Below, piece by piece: positions 47,757 through 60,075 of a stretch of DNA of 64,000 nucleotides. Numbering within the stretch: position 1 is the stretch's first letter; each line of letters opens with the position of its first letter. The stretch covers positions 456,366 through 520,365 of the forward strand of contig NW_019773526.1 in assembly GCF_001039355.2 (NCBI RefSeq). Direction: 5' to 3'. The translations under genes were made by a program, and so were the position numbers. The notes beneath the pieces are model-generated. The model was not told the DNA's origin. It saw only the letters and a list, made by a program, of their open reading frames with translations, and did no database searches. The stretch is from Lingula anatina. Lineage: Eukaryota; Brachiopoda; Lingulata; Lingulida; Lingulidae.

Positions 47757-49493
47757 ATTCTTATAACTTAACACAGCTGATGAAATTTCTCTGACTTACA
47801 TACTCAAATCAATATTAGGCCCTGCTCGTGAACTGTCGGTATTTATTCAGTGGGTATCTACTAAATGCGTTCAGAAAAAAATTAGAATCAGTTAATGATA
47901 ATATTTTTTCTTAAAAGAACAAATTGCTATTCATTTTCATACGTTATACTTCAGTGGCAGCTACATGCTGGTTCACTACATAGCATTTGTCTTCATCAAC
48001 TTATGTGAATTTAATTTACAGTGAATATGAAAAGTATCATCATGTACTACTGTTAGTCTATGTAGTACATCTAACTACTACACGTCCCTGCATACGATAC
48101 ATTTCTTTTTAGGAATTCACGTCATTGAAGCAAGTCACCCATTAATTTTCATAACACACAGTTTGTGTATTCTCTTAAGTATGTCAGTTGTCCTAATTTC
48201 CCTTGTGTTCCGTTCATGAAAGTAACGTCCGGACTAGTTTTGGTCTTACAAGGAAAAAAAATGGATATTCTACATTAAATTTCTCTATTATGCAAATTGT
48301 ATTGAAGAAAATTGTATCGTCTAGTACATATAAACGCTCAGCCTCTGTGAGAATTTAATGCTTTCCCCCTTATTCTTTCGTTATAAAGGCTTCTATTTTG
48401 CGAATAGCCTCCCCCTGTTCCATTTCTGCCCATAGGGTGGCTAAGAGTTAATCGTTAATTTCGTAGCTTTGTTTTACTTCCGCATTATGTAATAACTAAT
48501 ATCTTAACGAATAGGTTTCCCTTCTGTGGACTAAAACGTGCTTCTCTCCCGGCTTAAAAATCTAAATTAAACTAAAGTTTCCAAGAATTTCAGCAAGCTG
48601 AGGATATTTGGCCAGGGTAGCCAAGGCTCAGACCCTCCTCTTGTAACCGCAGTATTCATATGTGCACTCTCAGTTTTCTTTCATTCCTGTCTGCATTCTT
48701 CTCGATGATGTGAACGACTGTGTTTTTCTTTTCTTTTCTTTTTTTAGGGGGTGGGGTGGGGTGGGTTGGAAACGCCCTTTGTCGGTTCTGAGGTTTTCTC
48801 AAAACAATGAAACTAGCTGCTAATTTTAGATTATATAATTATAAACATTTCTAAAAAATACAACAGAAAACTGGAAAGTGATGCAATAAAACAGTTATTG
48901 ATTTATTTAAATAATTTATATTTAATCTATATTTATATTAGATAGTGCCCGAAAGTCATCACAGGTATGTTATTTTGATAGAATCAATACAAAGGGAATA
49001 GACATCTTCAAATGTTTTGTTTATATCAGTATTGTTCCACCTGTTGGATTTCAACTGGACATGTTAACTGCCTGGTTTCGTTCTTCAGATTGATATACTG
49101 TACAAAGCCAATTTAACACTGACGATGGACTTAATGCTTTCTTGTTTCACGGGCATCGTTCATTTTTTATGGGTTTTGGAAATTGTAAAAGTAAGCTAGC
49201 CCTGCGCAATTAACGCGATGAAAAAAAAGCAAAGTTGTTCGACACGTGGAAGAGAAACAAAACCATGTCGACTCAACGTAAAGTACGTACTTCATTACAG
49301 ACTGGTAAGACGCTCATTAAGCTTCATGAGCATGGTAGTTGCGTTATTGGTGGGTTTAAGAACAAGTACAAAAACGTTCAAATTGTGTGGCTTTAAAATG
49401 ATTTCCATTCTTTGCACTTTACTGTGAGAAGTGGGAACACAAACAATCCTTGCCCTGCGCCCCTGGCGATCATTTTGTTCTAGTTATGATGCC
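47757..49493. other. No gene recognised; 3' flank of the hyaluronidase gene
   Basis: Unique AT-rich sequence. TTTATT at 48902-48907 would be AATAAA on the minus strand, about 590 bases past the hyaluronidase stop, a possible but distant poly(A) signal. A T-rich tract and G-rich motif are at 48721-48765. The ORF at 49218-49427 (+) has no recognisable domain. Confidence 0.45.
48747..48765 (+). repeat. G-rich quadruplex-type motif
   Basis: GGGGGTGGGGTGGGGTGGG: four G runs with single-T loops, a strong G-quadruplex pattern, preceded by a T/C-rich tract. It lies about 730 bases beyond the hyaluronidase stop codon, on the strand opposite to its mRNA. Confidence 0.75.
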
Positions 49494-52400
49494 TTAGCTG
49501 TTGTTCAGTATCTTCTGAACCAAAGGCCCCAGTGTGGTGGTCACATAGCGCTGGAGTAATGAGCAATGTTCCCGGGTGTCCGTTACCAGATGGTCGTCCC
49601 ACAACACGATCCCATCTGTGCCTAGTGATTTCGACTGAGCAATAGTGGCATTCAATTCTATCTAAAAACAAATAGAATACCGCATGGACATATACTATAC
49701 AAATGAACGACACTGTTAAACATATTTTCAAATTATTGTTGAAGAACTTGGTAAAAATTTTGTCTGAGAATGTTAGGTTAAGCGATTTATTTTTTGCAAT
49801 AAAGATACATTAATTGCAATATCTTACCAAAGAGTACCACGTGAGTGTGTCAGGGTGCCTGAATCTACTGTACAGAAATACCGGCATGGCCCTTGGACTT
49901 AAGCCGACGTACTGACGTATGCGTAGTGCCTCTTGTATCTTGTGGCGCACAAATGCCGTCTTCCATTTAATATCGTATTTTGAGTCAAGATAAGCTGATG
50001 GGAGTAAGACTGTGCTTTCCTTGAAAAGCCATTCAAGCCTGTTAAAAATTAACCGTTCGTAAGTAAATTGTTATACTTGAATGTTCACAAAAATAAGTTT
50101 TATTTATAATTTGTTGAAAGCGCATGGATGGTTTTAAAAGTGAATTTCACAATAAGATTAATTACATTGAATATAACGATGTTTATTAAGATACTGTCTA
50201 CGTACTGCTGGTTTCAGCAATTCTGTTTTCACGCATTAGTATACTGCACTGCATAAATTGTTCTGACACAATAATGTAGAAATTTTAATGAGTATCTCAA
50301 CACATGTATTAAAGCCTGCTAATTATTTGAAAACGACAAAATTATGCAGAAAGAGGGAGACAATGGGAGAAAGAGACAGGATAAATATCTGGAGGTAGCT
50401 AAGAAGGCTGTATCTATGATACGTACTCGTTATTTCTTTCTTTCACAATATCTGTGCAGTCGTGTATCTGTGGACCATTGTAATTGTAACAGTCTGGGTA
50501 CAGGTAAAAACCCCAACGCGCCTTGGGTCTCACGGCAAGAGCCACTTGCAGAGTGCTTAACATTAATCTCCTTCCAAATATAAAAACTTTATCGTTCACA
50601 TTTTATAAAATTGTCAAATAGATAAAATTTGATTCAAAATTGACATTACTGGCTTTGTTTCTTCAAAGAATGGGAGTGTTTATTAAAATTTTTAATATAA
50701 AAAGAAAAGAAAAAAGAAAACCCACTTTGCGGCAGATTGCCACTCTCTTTTCGCCTCTGATTCTACTGTGGTTTCATTCCAGTCGGGATGTCTGCTTCGT
50801 ACCAGATCTAAAGATGCATTCTTATAGATTAATCTCGTATCCCATAATCTCTCCCAAGTGGGAACCCACGACTCCCAATCTATGACAGCAAGCCCGCTGA
50901 AATCTGGACTTGGGATAGATACTTTAATGTCAGCTATGCACTTTTTTAAGTGTTTCTCGATGTCAACAAGCTGAAAATAGATCAATTGCATAACGGTTAG
51001 TCTCTTCCAGATTTTTTTTAATTTCTCATTGGATTTCCTATCCTAAACTCAATGCTATGTAACTAAAACATATGTATTGGTCTCAGTGCATGTTCTGATG
51101 TATGTACCTCCATACTTTCAGACACATTGTTGAGAGATTTCAACTCTCAGAAGTGATGTGAAGGACATACTTAATACAACTATGTACATGTGTACACGTC
51201 CAGTCATGTAGGAAGGCATCGGAGCACCTTTAGAAGACGGAGTAGCCCTAGCGTACCGAAGCTATCTGAAGGTTTTTAGCAAGGTGCGCTGTCAAAACAA
51301 ACGTCGTTAGGGGCCCAGTCTTGGATGGTGTTATTTTGATAAGAAAGATTTTAACCAAGGCATGAGCCGACCACACCCAAACACCAACTACATGTACATG
51401 TAGCTGCTCGAAGTGTGCCATTCAGTTAATCTGACTGCATTCAGCAAGAGTCCCCTAGAACGCAAGCTATGCGTGGAATACTTAAAACATTTTCATGAGC
51501 ATTGTGAAATGTACTTGACGTTGAGGACAAAATGTGTCAGTAAAATAAACGTGCTTCTCGTAATACTCCTTTAGCGCAGTCCTTTTTTGTTAGTATTTTA
51601 ATTATTAAAATAACTTAAGGATATTGTCACCCTTCGCCCAAAACTTATTAACTGCCTTGCATACATTCATTTGGATAACAAAGTTACGCCCCATATATAC
51701 CGATTGCTACAGTTGTGTATCTCACCTCAAAATAGCAAGGTGTTCGATTGTCGATTAAAACTTTGAGTTGCCTATGCTTATACATTGCAACGAAATATAA
51801 ACACCGTGTTTTATATTTGCTAGGGTTTTTTCTTTGTTTTAATTCAGCGCAAAGATAGATGCATTATTGAATAATTAGATGCAGGAAAAACCTCATTTTC
51901 GGTATCTGGATGATAATAAAGGGTTGTACAATATCCTTAAAGTGTAAATTGCGTGTAGAAGAGACATAATTTCAGAGATATCTATCAACTCAGCATTTTT
52001 TTCAATGTGAGAGTTCAACCCCGTGAAGAGATGAAAGAGTTGATATGTTAAATACATTTTTGATATAGGGGGGCAAATTTATATGTAATACTACCTGCGG
52101 TAAGCCGCCATGGACTCTTGATCGGTTTTCCAATATCTTTGGATAATAACCAAGTTCGTCCTCATAGAATATATTTATAATATTTCCATTCCATTCCATA
52201 TTGCTGTTTGATGTTATATTATAATGTGATAGATTCAAGTCTATTCCATATTGTACGCACTTTAAAGAAGGGACGTTCCAAATAACAAAAAATGTTTTGT
52301 TCCCAATCTTTGGGGTTTTTTCACTTTCCGTCCAATAATCGAGCGTATGGTCTCCATGTAAGTGTCCAGATGTGTTGAAAGGTGAATCAGTACGAATTAT

Positions 52401-52613
52401 GCGGGTAGCGTGCGATTCCTTGGTCTGGTTGACTGTCGCAGTAAGAATACGTTCTGACTGATCTGGGAATGTCACGCGTGAATTGCTGCCGTGGTCCCTG
52501 ACAACATACGGAATGCTTTGCCAATTTGTAATAAAGCCCACACGGAGACAGCCCTGGTGAAACCAGAAAATGGAGACCAGGACGAAAAAGAAAAGCGTAG
52601 TTTGAGCTTCCAT
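49494..52613 (-). CDS. Secreted hyaluronidase (glycoside hydrolase family 56), 5 exons, 428 aa
   Basis: It cleaves beta-1,4 bonds in hyaluronan or chondroitin, outside the cell or in lysosomes. Exons (minus strand): 52613-52095, 50970-50726, 50570-50427, 50038-49828 and 49661-49494. All introns are GT-AG and phases agree, summing to 1,287 nt. The ATG at 52613 follows an in-frame TAA 15 bases upstream. Residues 1-22 form a signal peptide; 23-105 is a variable linker; the domain runs from about 107 (FFVIWNVPS) to 423. Seen: GGLPQ at 169-173, catalytic Asp204 and Glu206 in GLAVIDWE, Tyr277 in WGFYLYPDCYNY and Trp394 in GIVLWDD. The canonical cysteines are C119/C406 and C282/C293, and there are nine N-glycosylation sequons. 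The protein stops after TTLGPLVQKILNNS, so the C-terminal EGF-like module of vertebrate paralogues is absent. Sperm-type (PH-20) and venom hyaluronidases belong to the same family; nothing here indicates such a role. Confidence 0.94.
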
Positions 52614-53399
52614 TTGTGTGCACACTTAATAGTACAGGTTATAATACAGAGGCCTATCACATACTAACTGCTCACGAGGCTATCTAAGTTATGAAGTTTT
52701 ACGATGATAAAGTTGAAGGGGCTGCACTGTAATTCAGGGCGCTTTTATTGCTTTATTGCCCTATTTACGAGCGATAAACTTGTATACTATAAAGAAGAGG
52801 TTCGTTGATTACCTATGCAGTTGGTGGAATCTGAAGATGGGCTTATCAACCACTTCATGATCTACATGTATTATCTGGACACAATTGCGGGAATTAGTCA
52901 GTCTCAATTACTGCAATTGGACAGCTTAAGTCGTTAAGTAGTCCTACAGTTTATAACTAGTTTGTATCACCTACTGAAACAAAATATCCATGAAATAAAG
53001 AATAATGAAAATGAACAACAATTGTTGGGGTGTGTTTCAAATTTATCACAATATCAGACTTACATTTGTAACCCAGTTGAGAAATGTTCCGTTTTTGATC
53101 AAGTACATGTGGCTTTTACAGTCCATGAAACTGAATCACATGCTAGCTTTTCTATGTCCATGTTACCTATATAGTACACGATTTTCGTTATGTGAATTTG
53201 AACTCTCATGGTCCTGAAACTGTAATTGTATTGACCATGTTACCTGTTGATAGACTGTGCTGTTATTCCATAATTATTTATTATTGCATCAAAATTGACA
53301 AAATGCCTTATTTTCTGCATATTTATTTTCTGTTTTTCAGCTTTGCTGCCTTGTTTTCTATTCATTTTAATCACTGTGCATGTTTATGTTGTCACTGTA
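52614..53399. other. 5' flank of the hyaluronidase gene; no other gene recognised
   Basis: This presumably contains the hyaluronidase promoter and 5' leader on the minus strand. A TTTATAGTATACAAG word (minus strand, near 52780-52795) is TATA-like but unproven. The ORFs at 52962-53587 (+) are low complexity and run into the minisatellite. Confidence 0.4.
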
Positions 53400-53613
53400 T
53401 CTTTCTACTCATTTTAATTATTGTACATGTTAGTATTTATTATTACACTGTATTTTTATGTTATTACTGTATGTGTCTGCATATATCAATGTTTTTGACT
53501 AAGTTGTCCTTGTCACTGATATTATTTGTGTTTATATGTATTATGATTGAATTGTTCAATATGTGTTATTTCTTTGTGTCTGTATAATGTTTTCCCATCA
53601 CTGTATTTGTTAG
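53400..53613. repeat. Degenerate minisatellite flank
   Basis: Diverged words such as TTATGTTATTACTGTATGTG and GTCACTGTAT...TACTCATTTTAATTA resemble the 49-bp and 57-bp families that follow. They grade into the perfect array at 53614, so the array grew inside an older, decayed repeat field. Confidence 0.6.
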
Positions 53614-56600
53614 TGTTGTTGTTTCTATACATTTGTAACTGTACATGTTTGTATTTATTCTGTCTGTCCATGTTGTTGTTTCTATACATTTGTAACTGTA
53701 CATGTTTGTATTTATTCTGTCTGTCCATGTTGTTGTTTCTATACATTTGTAACTGTACATGTTTGTATTTATTCTGTCTGTCCATGTTGTTGTTTCTATA
53801 CATTTGTAACTGTACATGTTTGTATTTATTCTGTCTGTCCATGTTGTTGTTTCTATACATTTGTAACTGTACATGTTTGTATTTATTCTGTCTGTCCATG
53901 TTGTTGTTTCTATACATTTGTAACTGTACATGTTTGTATTTATTCTGTCTGTCCATGTTGTTGTTTCTATACATTTGTAACTGTACATGTTTGTATTTAT
54001 TCTGTCTGTCCATGTTGTTGTTTCTATACATTTGTAACTGTACATGTTTGTATTTATTCTGTCTGTCCATGTTGTTGTTTCTATACATTTGTAACTGTAC
54101 ATGTTTGTATTTATTCTGTCTGTCCATGTTGTTGTTTCTATACATTTGTAACTGTACATGTTTGTATTTATTCTGTCTGTCCATGTTGTTGTTTCTATAC
54201 ATTTGTAACTGTACATGTTTGTATTTATTCTGTCTGTCCATGTTGTTGTTTCTATACATTTGTAACTGTACATGTTTGTATTTATTCTGTCTGTCCATGT
54301 TGTTGTTTCTATACATTTGTAACTGTACATGTTTGTATTTATTCTGTCTGTCCATGTTGTTGTTTCTATACATTTGTAACTGTACATGTTTGTATTTATT
54401 CTGTCTGTCCATGTTGTTGTTTCTATACATTTGTAACTGTACATGTTTGTATTTATTCTGTCTGTCCATGTTGTTGTTTCTATACATTTGTAACTGTACA
54501 TGTTTGTATTTATTCTGTCTGTCCATGTTGTTGTTTCTATACATTTGTAACTGTACATGTTTGTATTTATTCTGTCTGTCCATGTTGTTGTTTCTATACA
54601 TTTGTAACTGTACATGTTTGTATTTATTCTGTCTGTCCATGTTGTTGTTTCTATACATTTGTAACTGTACATGTTTGTATTTATTCTGTCTGTCCATGTT
54701 GTTGTTTCTATACATTTGTAACTGTACATGTTTGTATTTATTCTGTCTGTCCATGTTGTTGTTTCTATACATTTGTAACTGTACATGTTTGTATTTATTC
54801 TGTCTGTCCATGTTGTTGTTTCTATACATTTGTAACTGTACATGTTTGTATTTATTCTGTCTGTCCATGTTGTTGTTTCTATACATTTGTAACTGTACAT
54901 GTTTGTATTTATTCTGTCTGTCCATGTTGTTGTTTCTATACATTTGTAACTGTACATGTTTGTATTTATTCTGTCTGTCCATGTTGTTGTTTCTATACAT
55001 TTGTAACTGTACATGTTTGTATTTATTCTGTCTGTCCATGTTGTTGTTTCTATACATTTGTAACTGTACATGTTTGTATTTATTCTGTCTGTCCATGTTG
55101 TTGTTTCTATACATTTGTAACTGTACATGTTTGTATTTATTCTGTCTGTCCATGTTGTTGTTTCTATACATTTGTAACTGTACATGTTTGTATTTATTCT
55201 GTCTGTCCATGTTGTTGTTTCTATACATTTGTAACTGTACATGTTTGTATTTATTCTGTCTGTCCATGTTGTTGTTTCTATACATTTGTAACTGTACATG
55301 TTTGTATTTATTCTGTCTGTCCATGTTGTTGTTTCTATACATTTGTAACTGTACATGTTTGTATTTATTCTGTCTGTCCATGTTGTTGTTTCTATACATT
55401 TGTAACTGTACATGTTTGTATTTATTCTGTCTGTCCATGTTGTTGTTTCTATACATTTGTAACTGTACATGTTTGTATTTATTCTGTCTGTCCATGTTGT
55501 TGTTTCTATACATTTGTAACTGTACATGTTTGTATTTATTCTGTCTGTCCATGTTGTTGTTTCTATACATTTGTAACTGTACATGTTTGTATTTATTCTG
55601 TCTGTCCATGTTGTTGTTTCTATACATTTGTAACTGTACATGTTTGTATTTATTCTGTCTGTCCATGTTGTTGTTTCTATACATTTGTAACTGTACATGT
55701 TTGTATTTATTCTGTCTGTCCATGTTGTTGTTTCTATACATTTGTAACTGTACATGTTTGTATTTATTCTGTCTGTCCATGTTGTTGTTTCTATACATTT
55801 GTAACTGTACATGTTTGTATTTATTCTGTCTGTCCATGTTGTTGTTTCTATACATTTGTAACTGTACATGTTTGTATTTATTCTGTCTGTCCATGTTGTT
55901 GTTTCTATACATTTGTAACTGTACATGTTTGTATTTATTCTGTCTGTCCATGTTGTTGTTTCTATACATTTGTAACTGTACATGTTTGTATTTATTCTGT
56001 CTGTCCATGTTGTTGTTTCTATACATTTGTAACTGTACATGTTTGTATTTATTCTGTCTGTCCATGTTGTTGTTTCTATACATTTGTAACTGTACATGTT
56101 TGTATTTATTCTGTCTGTCCATGTTGTTGTTTCTATACATTTGTAACTGTACATGTTTGTATTTATTCTGTCTGTCCATGTTGTTGTTTCTATACATTTG
56201 TAACTGTACATGTTTGTATTTATTCTGTCTGTCCATGTTGTTGTTTCTATACATTTGTAACTGTACATGTTTGTATTTATTCTGTCTGTCCATGTTGTTG
56301 TTTCTATACATTTGTAACTGTACATGTTTGTATTTATTCTGTCTGTCCATGTTGTTGTTTCTATACATTTGTAACTGTACATGTTTGTATTTATTCTGTC
56401 TGTCCATGTTGTTGTTTCTATACATTTGTAACTGTACATGTTTGTATTTATTCTGTCTGTCCATGTTGTTGTTTCTATACATTTGTAACTGTACATGTTT
56501 GTATTTATTCTGTCTGTCCATGTTGTTGTTTCTATACATTTGTAACTGTACATGTTTGTATTTATTCTGTCTGTCCATGTTGTTGTTTCTATACATTTGT

Positions 56601-59276
56601 AACTGTACATGTTTGTATTTATTCTGTCTGTCCATGTTGTTGTTTCTATACATTTGTAACTGTACATGTTTGTATTTATTCTGTCTGTCCATGTTGTTGT
56701 TTCTATACATTTGTAACTGTACATGTTTGTATTTATTCTGTCTGTCCATGTTGTTGTTTCTATACATTTGTAACTGTACATGTTTGTATTTATTCTGTCT
56801 GTCCATGTTGTTGTTTCTATACATTTGTAACTGTACATGTTTGTATTTATTCTGTCTGTCCATGTTGTTGTTTCTATACATTTGTAACTGTACATGTTTG
56901 TATTTATTCTGTCTGTCCATGTTGTTGTTTCTATACATTTGTAACTGTACATGTTTGTATTTATTCTGTCTGTCCATGTTGTTGTTTCTATACATTTGTA
57001 ACTGTACATGTTTGTATTTATTCTGTCTGTCCATGTTGTTGTTTCTATACATTTGTAACTGTACATGTTTGTATTTATTCTGTCTGTCCATGTTGTTGTT
57101 TCTATACATTTGTAACTGTACATGTTTGTATTTATTCTGTCTGTCCATGTTGTTGTTTCTATACATTTGTAACTGTACATGTTTGTATTTATTCTGTCTG
57201 TCCATGTTGTTGTTTCTATACATTTGTAACTGTACATGTTTGTATTTATTCTGTCTGTCCATGTTGTTGTTTCTATACATTTGTAACTGTACATGTTTGT
57301 ATTTATTCTGTCTGTCCATGTTGTTGTTTCTATACATTTGTAACTGTACATGTTTGTATTTATTCTGTCTGTCCATGTTGTTGTTTCTATACATTTGTAA
57401 CTGTACATGTTTGTATTTATTCTGTCTGTCCATGTTGTTGTTTCTATACATTTGTAACTGTACATGTTTGTATTTATTCTGTCTGTCCATGTTGTTGTTT
57501 CTATACATTTGTAACTGTACATGTTTGTATTTATTCTGTCTGTCCATGTTGTTGTTTCTATACATTTGTAACTGTACATGTTTGTATTTATTCTGTCTGT
57601 CCATGTTGTTGTTTCTATACATTTGTAACTGTACATGTTTGTATTTATTCTGTCTGTCCATGTTGTTGTTTCTATACATTTGTAACTGTACATGTTTGTA
57701 TTTATTCTGTCTGTCCATGTTGTTGTTTCTATACATTTGTAACTGTACATGTTTGTATTTATTCTGTCTGTCCATGTTGTTGTTTCTATACATTTGTAAC
57801 TGTACATGTTTGTATTTATTCTGTCTGTCCATGTTGTTGTTTCTATACATTTGTAACTGTACATGTTTGTATTTATTCTGTCTGTCCATGTTGTTGTTTC
57901 TATACATTTGTAACTGTACATGTTTGTATTTATTCTGTCTGTCCATGTTGTTGTTTCTATACATTTGTAACTGTACATGTTTGTATTTATTCTGTCTGTC
58001 CATGTTGTTGTTTCTATACATTTGTAACTGTACATGTTTGTATTTATTCTGTCTGTCCATGTTGTTGTTTCTATACATTTGTAACTGTACATGTTTGTAT
58101 TTATTCTGTCTGTCCATGTTGTTGTTTCTATACATTTGTAACTGTACATGTTTGTATTTATTCTGTCTGTCCATGTTGTTGTTTCTATACATTTGTAACT
58201 GTACATGTTTGTATTTATTCTGTCTGTCCATGTTGTTGTTTCTATACATTTGTAACTGTACATGTTTGTATTTATTCTGTCTGTCCATGTTGTTGTTTCT
58301 ATACATTTGTAACTGTACATGTTTGTATTTATTCTGTCTGTCCATGTTGTTGTTTCTATACATTTGTAACTGTACATGTTTGTATTTATTCTGTCTGTCC
58401 ATGTTGTTGTTTCTATACATTTGTAACTGTACATGTTTGTATTTATTCTGTCTGTCCATGTTGTTGTTTCTATACATTTGTAACTGTACATGTTTGTATT
58501 TATTCTGTCTGTCCATGTTGTTGTTTCTATACATTTGTAACTGTACATGTTTGTATTTATTCTGTCTGTCCATGTTGTTGTTTCTATACATTTGTAACTG
58601 TACATGTTTGTATTTATTCTGTCTGTCCATGTTGTTGTTTCTATACATTTGTAACTGTACATGTTTGTATTTATTCTGTCTGTCCATGTTGTTGTTTCTA
58701 TACATTTGTAACTGTACATGTTTGTATTTATTCTGTCTGTCCATGTTGTTGTTTCTATACATTTGTAACTGTACATGTTTGTATTTATTCTGTCTGTCCA
58801 TGTTGTTGTTTCTATACATTTGTAACTGTACATGTTTGTATTTATTCTGTCTGTCCATGTTGTTGTTTCTATACATTTGTAACTGTACATGTTTGTATTT
58901 ATTCTGTCTGTCCATGTTGTTGTTTCTATACATTTGTAACTGTACATGTTTGTATTTATTCTGTCTGTCCATGTTGTTGTTTCTATACATTTGTAACTGT
59001 ACATGTTTGTATTTATTCTGTCTGTCCATGTTGTTGTTTCTATACATTTGTAACTGTACATGTTTGTATTTATTCTGTCTGTCCATGTTGTTGTTTCTAT
59101 ACATTTGTAACTGTACATGTTTGTATTTATTCTGTCTGTCCATGTTGTTGTTTCTATACATTTGTAACTGTACATGTTTGTATTTATTCTGTCTGTCCAT
59201 GTTGTTGTTTCTATACATTTGTAACTGTACATGTTTGTATTTATTCTGTCTGTCCATGTTGTTGTTTCTATACATT
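53614..59276. repeat. 57-bp minisatellite, 99.35 apparently identical copies
   Basis: The unit starts TGTTGTTGTTTCTATACATT and ends TTATTCTGTCTGTCCA. 5,663 bases equal 99 full units plus the first 20 bases of the next, and the array stops at an N at 59277. I found no variant in the copies compared, and the encoded 19-residue repeat is identical throughout. Since 57 is divisible by 3 and the unit has no stop in several frames, both strands stay open for over 1,880 codons. These frames are not genes. Perfect identity over 99 units points either to very recent amplification or to an assembly loop that filled a gap. Confidence 0.95.
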
Positions 59277-59277
59277 N

Positions 59278-59715
59278 TTTATGTTGTAACTGTGTATGTA
59301 CATATTGTTATTACTGTATGTGTTGATGTTAATACTGTTTGTGTCTGTACATATTATGATTACTGTGTTTGTTAATGTTGTTACTGTTTGTGTCTTTTCA
59401 TATCGTAATCACTGTATGTGTTTATGTTATTACTGTTTGTGTCTGTACATATTATGATCACTGTGTATGTCTATGTTGTTACTGTTTGTACATATTATGA
59501 TCACTGTGAGTGGTTATGTTGTTACTGTTTGTGTCTGTACATTTTATAATCACTATGTGTGTTTATGTTGTTAATTTTTGTGTGTGTACATATCGTTATC
59601 ACTGTATGTGTTATGTTCTTTCTGTTTTTGTCTCTACATATCGTGATCACTGTATGTGTTTATGTTGTAACTGTTCCTGTCTTTACATATTCTGATCACT
59701 GTACACAGCACAAAA
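59278..59715. repeat. 49-bp minisatellite, first block
   Basis: Diverged units of TTTGTGTCTGTACATATTAT then GATCACTGT, then ATGTGTTTATGTTGTTACTG, about nine copies with indels. Same family as 62304-64000. Confidence 0.85.
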
Positions 59716-59864
59716 AGTCAATTTTCAGCTCTTTTACTCTTCAGGAAATGGGTCTGAATATTGTCTTTACAAGCCTTTTCAACGGTGTAAAGCTCTACCG
59801 GAAAGGTCAGGGTCTACGGGTTTACTACCCTTTTATGCCTAGGCTTAAAATTGTAGTTGCACTA
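59716..59864. other. Unique spacer inside the repeat region
   Basis: Short non-repeat stretch between the 49-bp and 46-bp repeats. No gene seen. Confidence 0.4.
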
Positions 59865-60075
59865 TTACTACGTCTTTCCGATCAAGTATAGGCGTCTAAA
59901 AACAACCTCTTTACAACTCCTTTCCGATCTAATAAAGGCGATTTTTGACACGTCTTTATAACCCTTTTCCGATGAAGTAAATGCGAAATGAGGTACGTCA
60001 TTATAACCCTTTTCCGATAAAATAAAGGCGATTTTAGGTAATTCTTTACTACCCTTATCTAATCAAATATGGACG
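59865..60075. repeat. ~46-bp minisatellite, about 4-5 copies
   Basis: CTTTCCGATC at about 59874, TTTCCGATCT at 59921, TTTTCCGATGAAG at 59966 and TTTCCGATAAAA at 60011 are spaced 44-47 bp. Each is followed by a TAAAGGCGATTTT-like block and ACCCTT or AACTCC. It is unrelated to the neighbouring 49-bp family. Confidence 0.75.

Noticed and set aside
53522-59375. Open frames of about 1,890-1,940 codons on both strands
   Set aside because: They consist of one 19-residue repeat translated from the 57-bp unit in several frames. The unit length is a multiple of three and lacks stops, so the frames are automatic.
59921-59930. TTTCCGATCT resembling the end of a sequencing adapter
   Set aside because: Neighbouring units carry TTTCCGATCA, TTTCCGATGA and TTTCCGATAA, so it is one variant of a local minisatellite and the rest of the adapter is absent.
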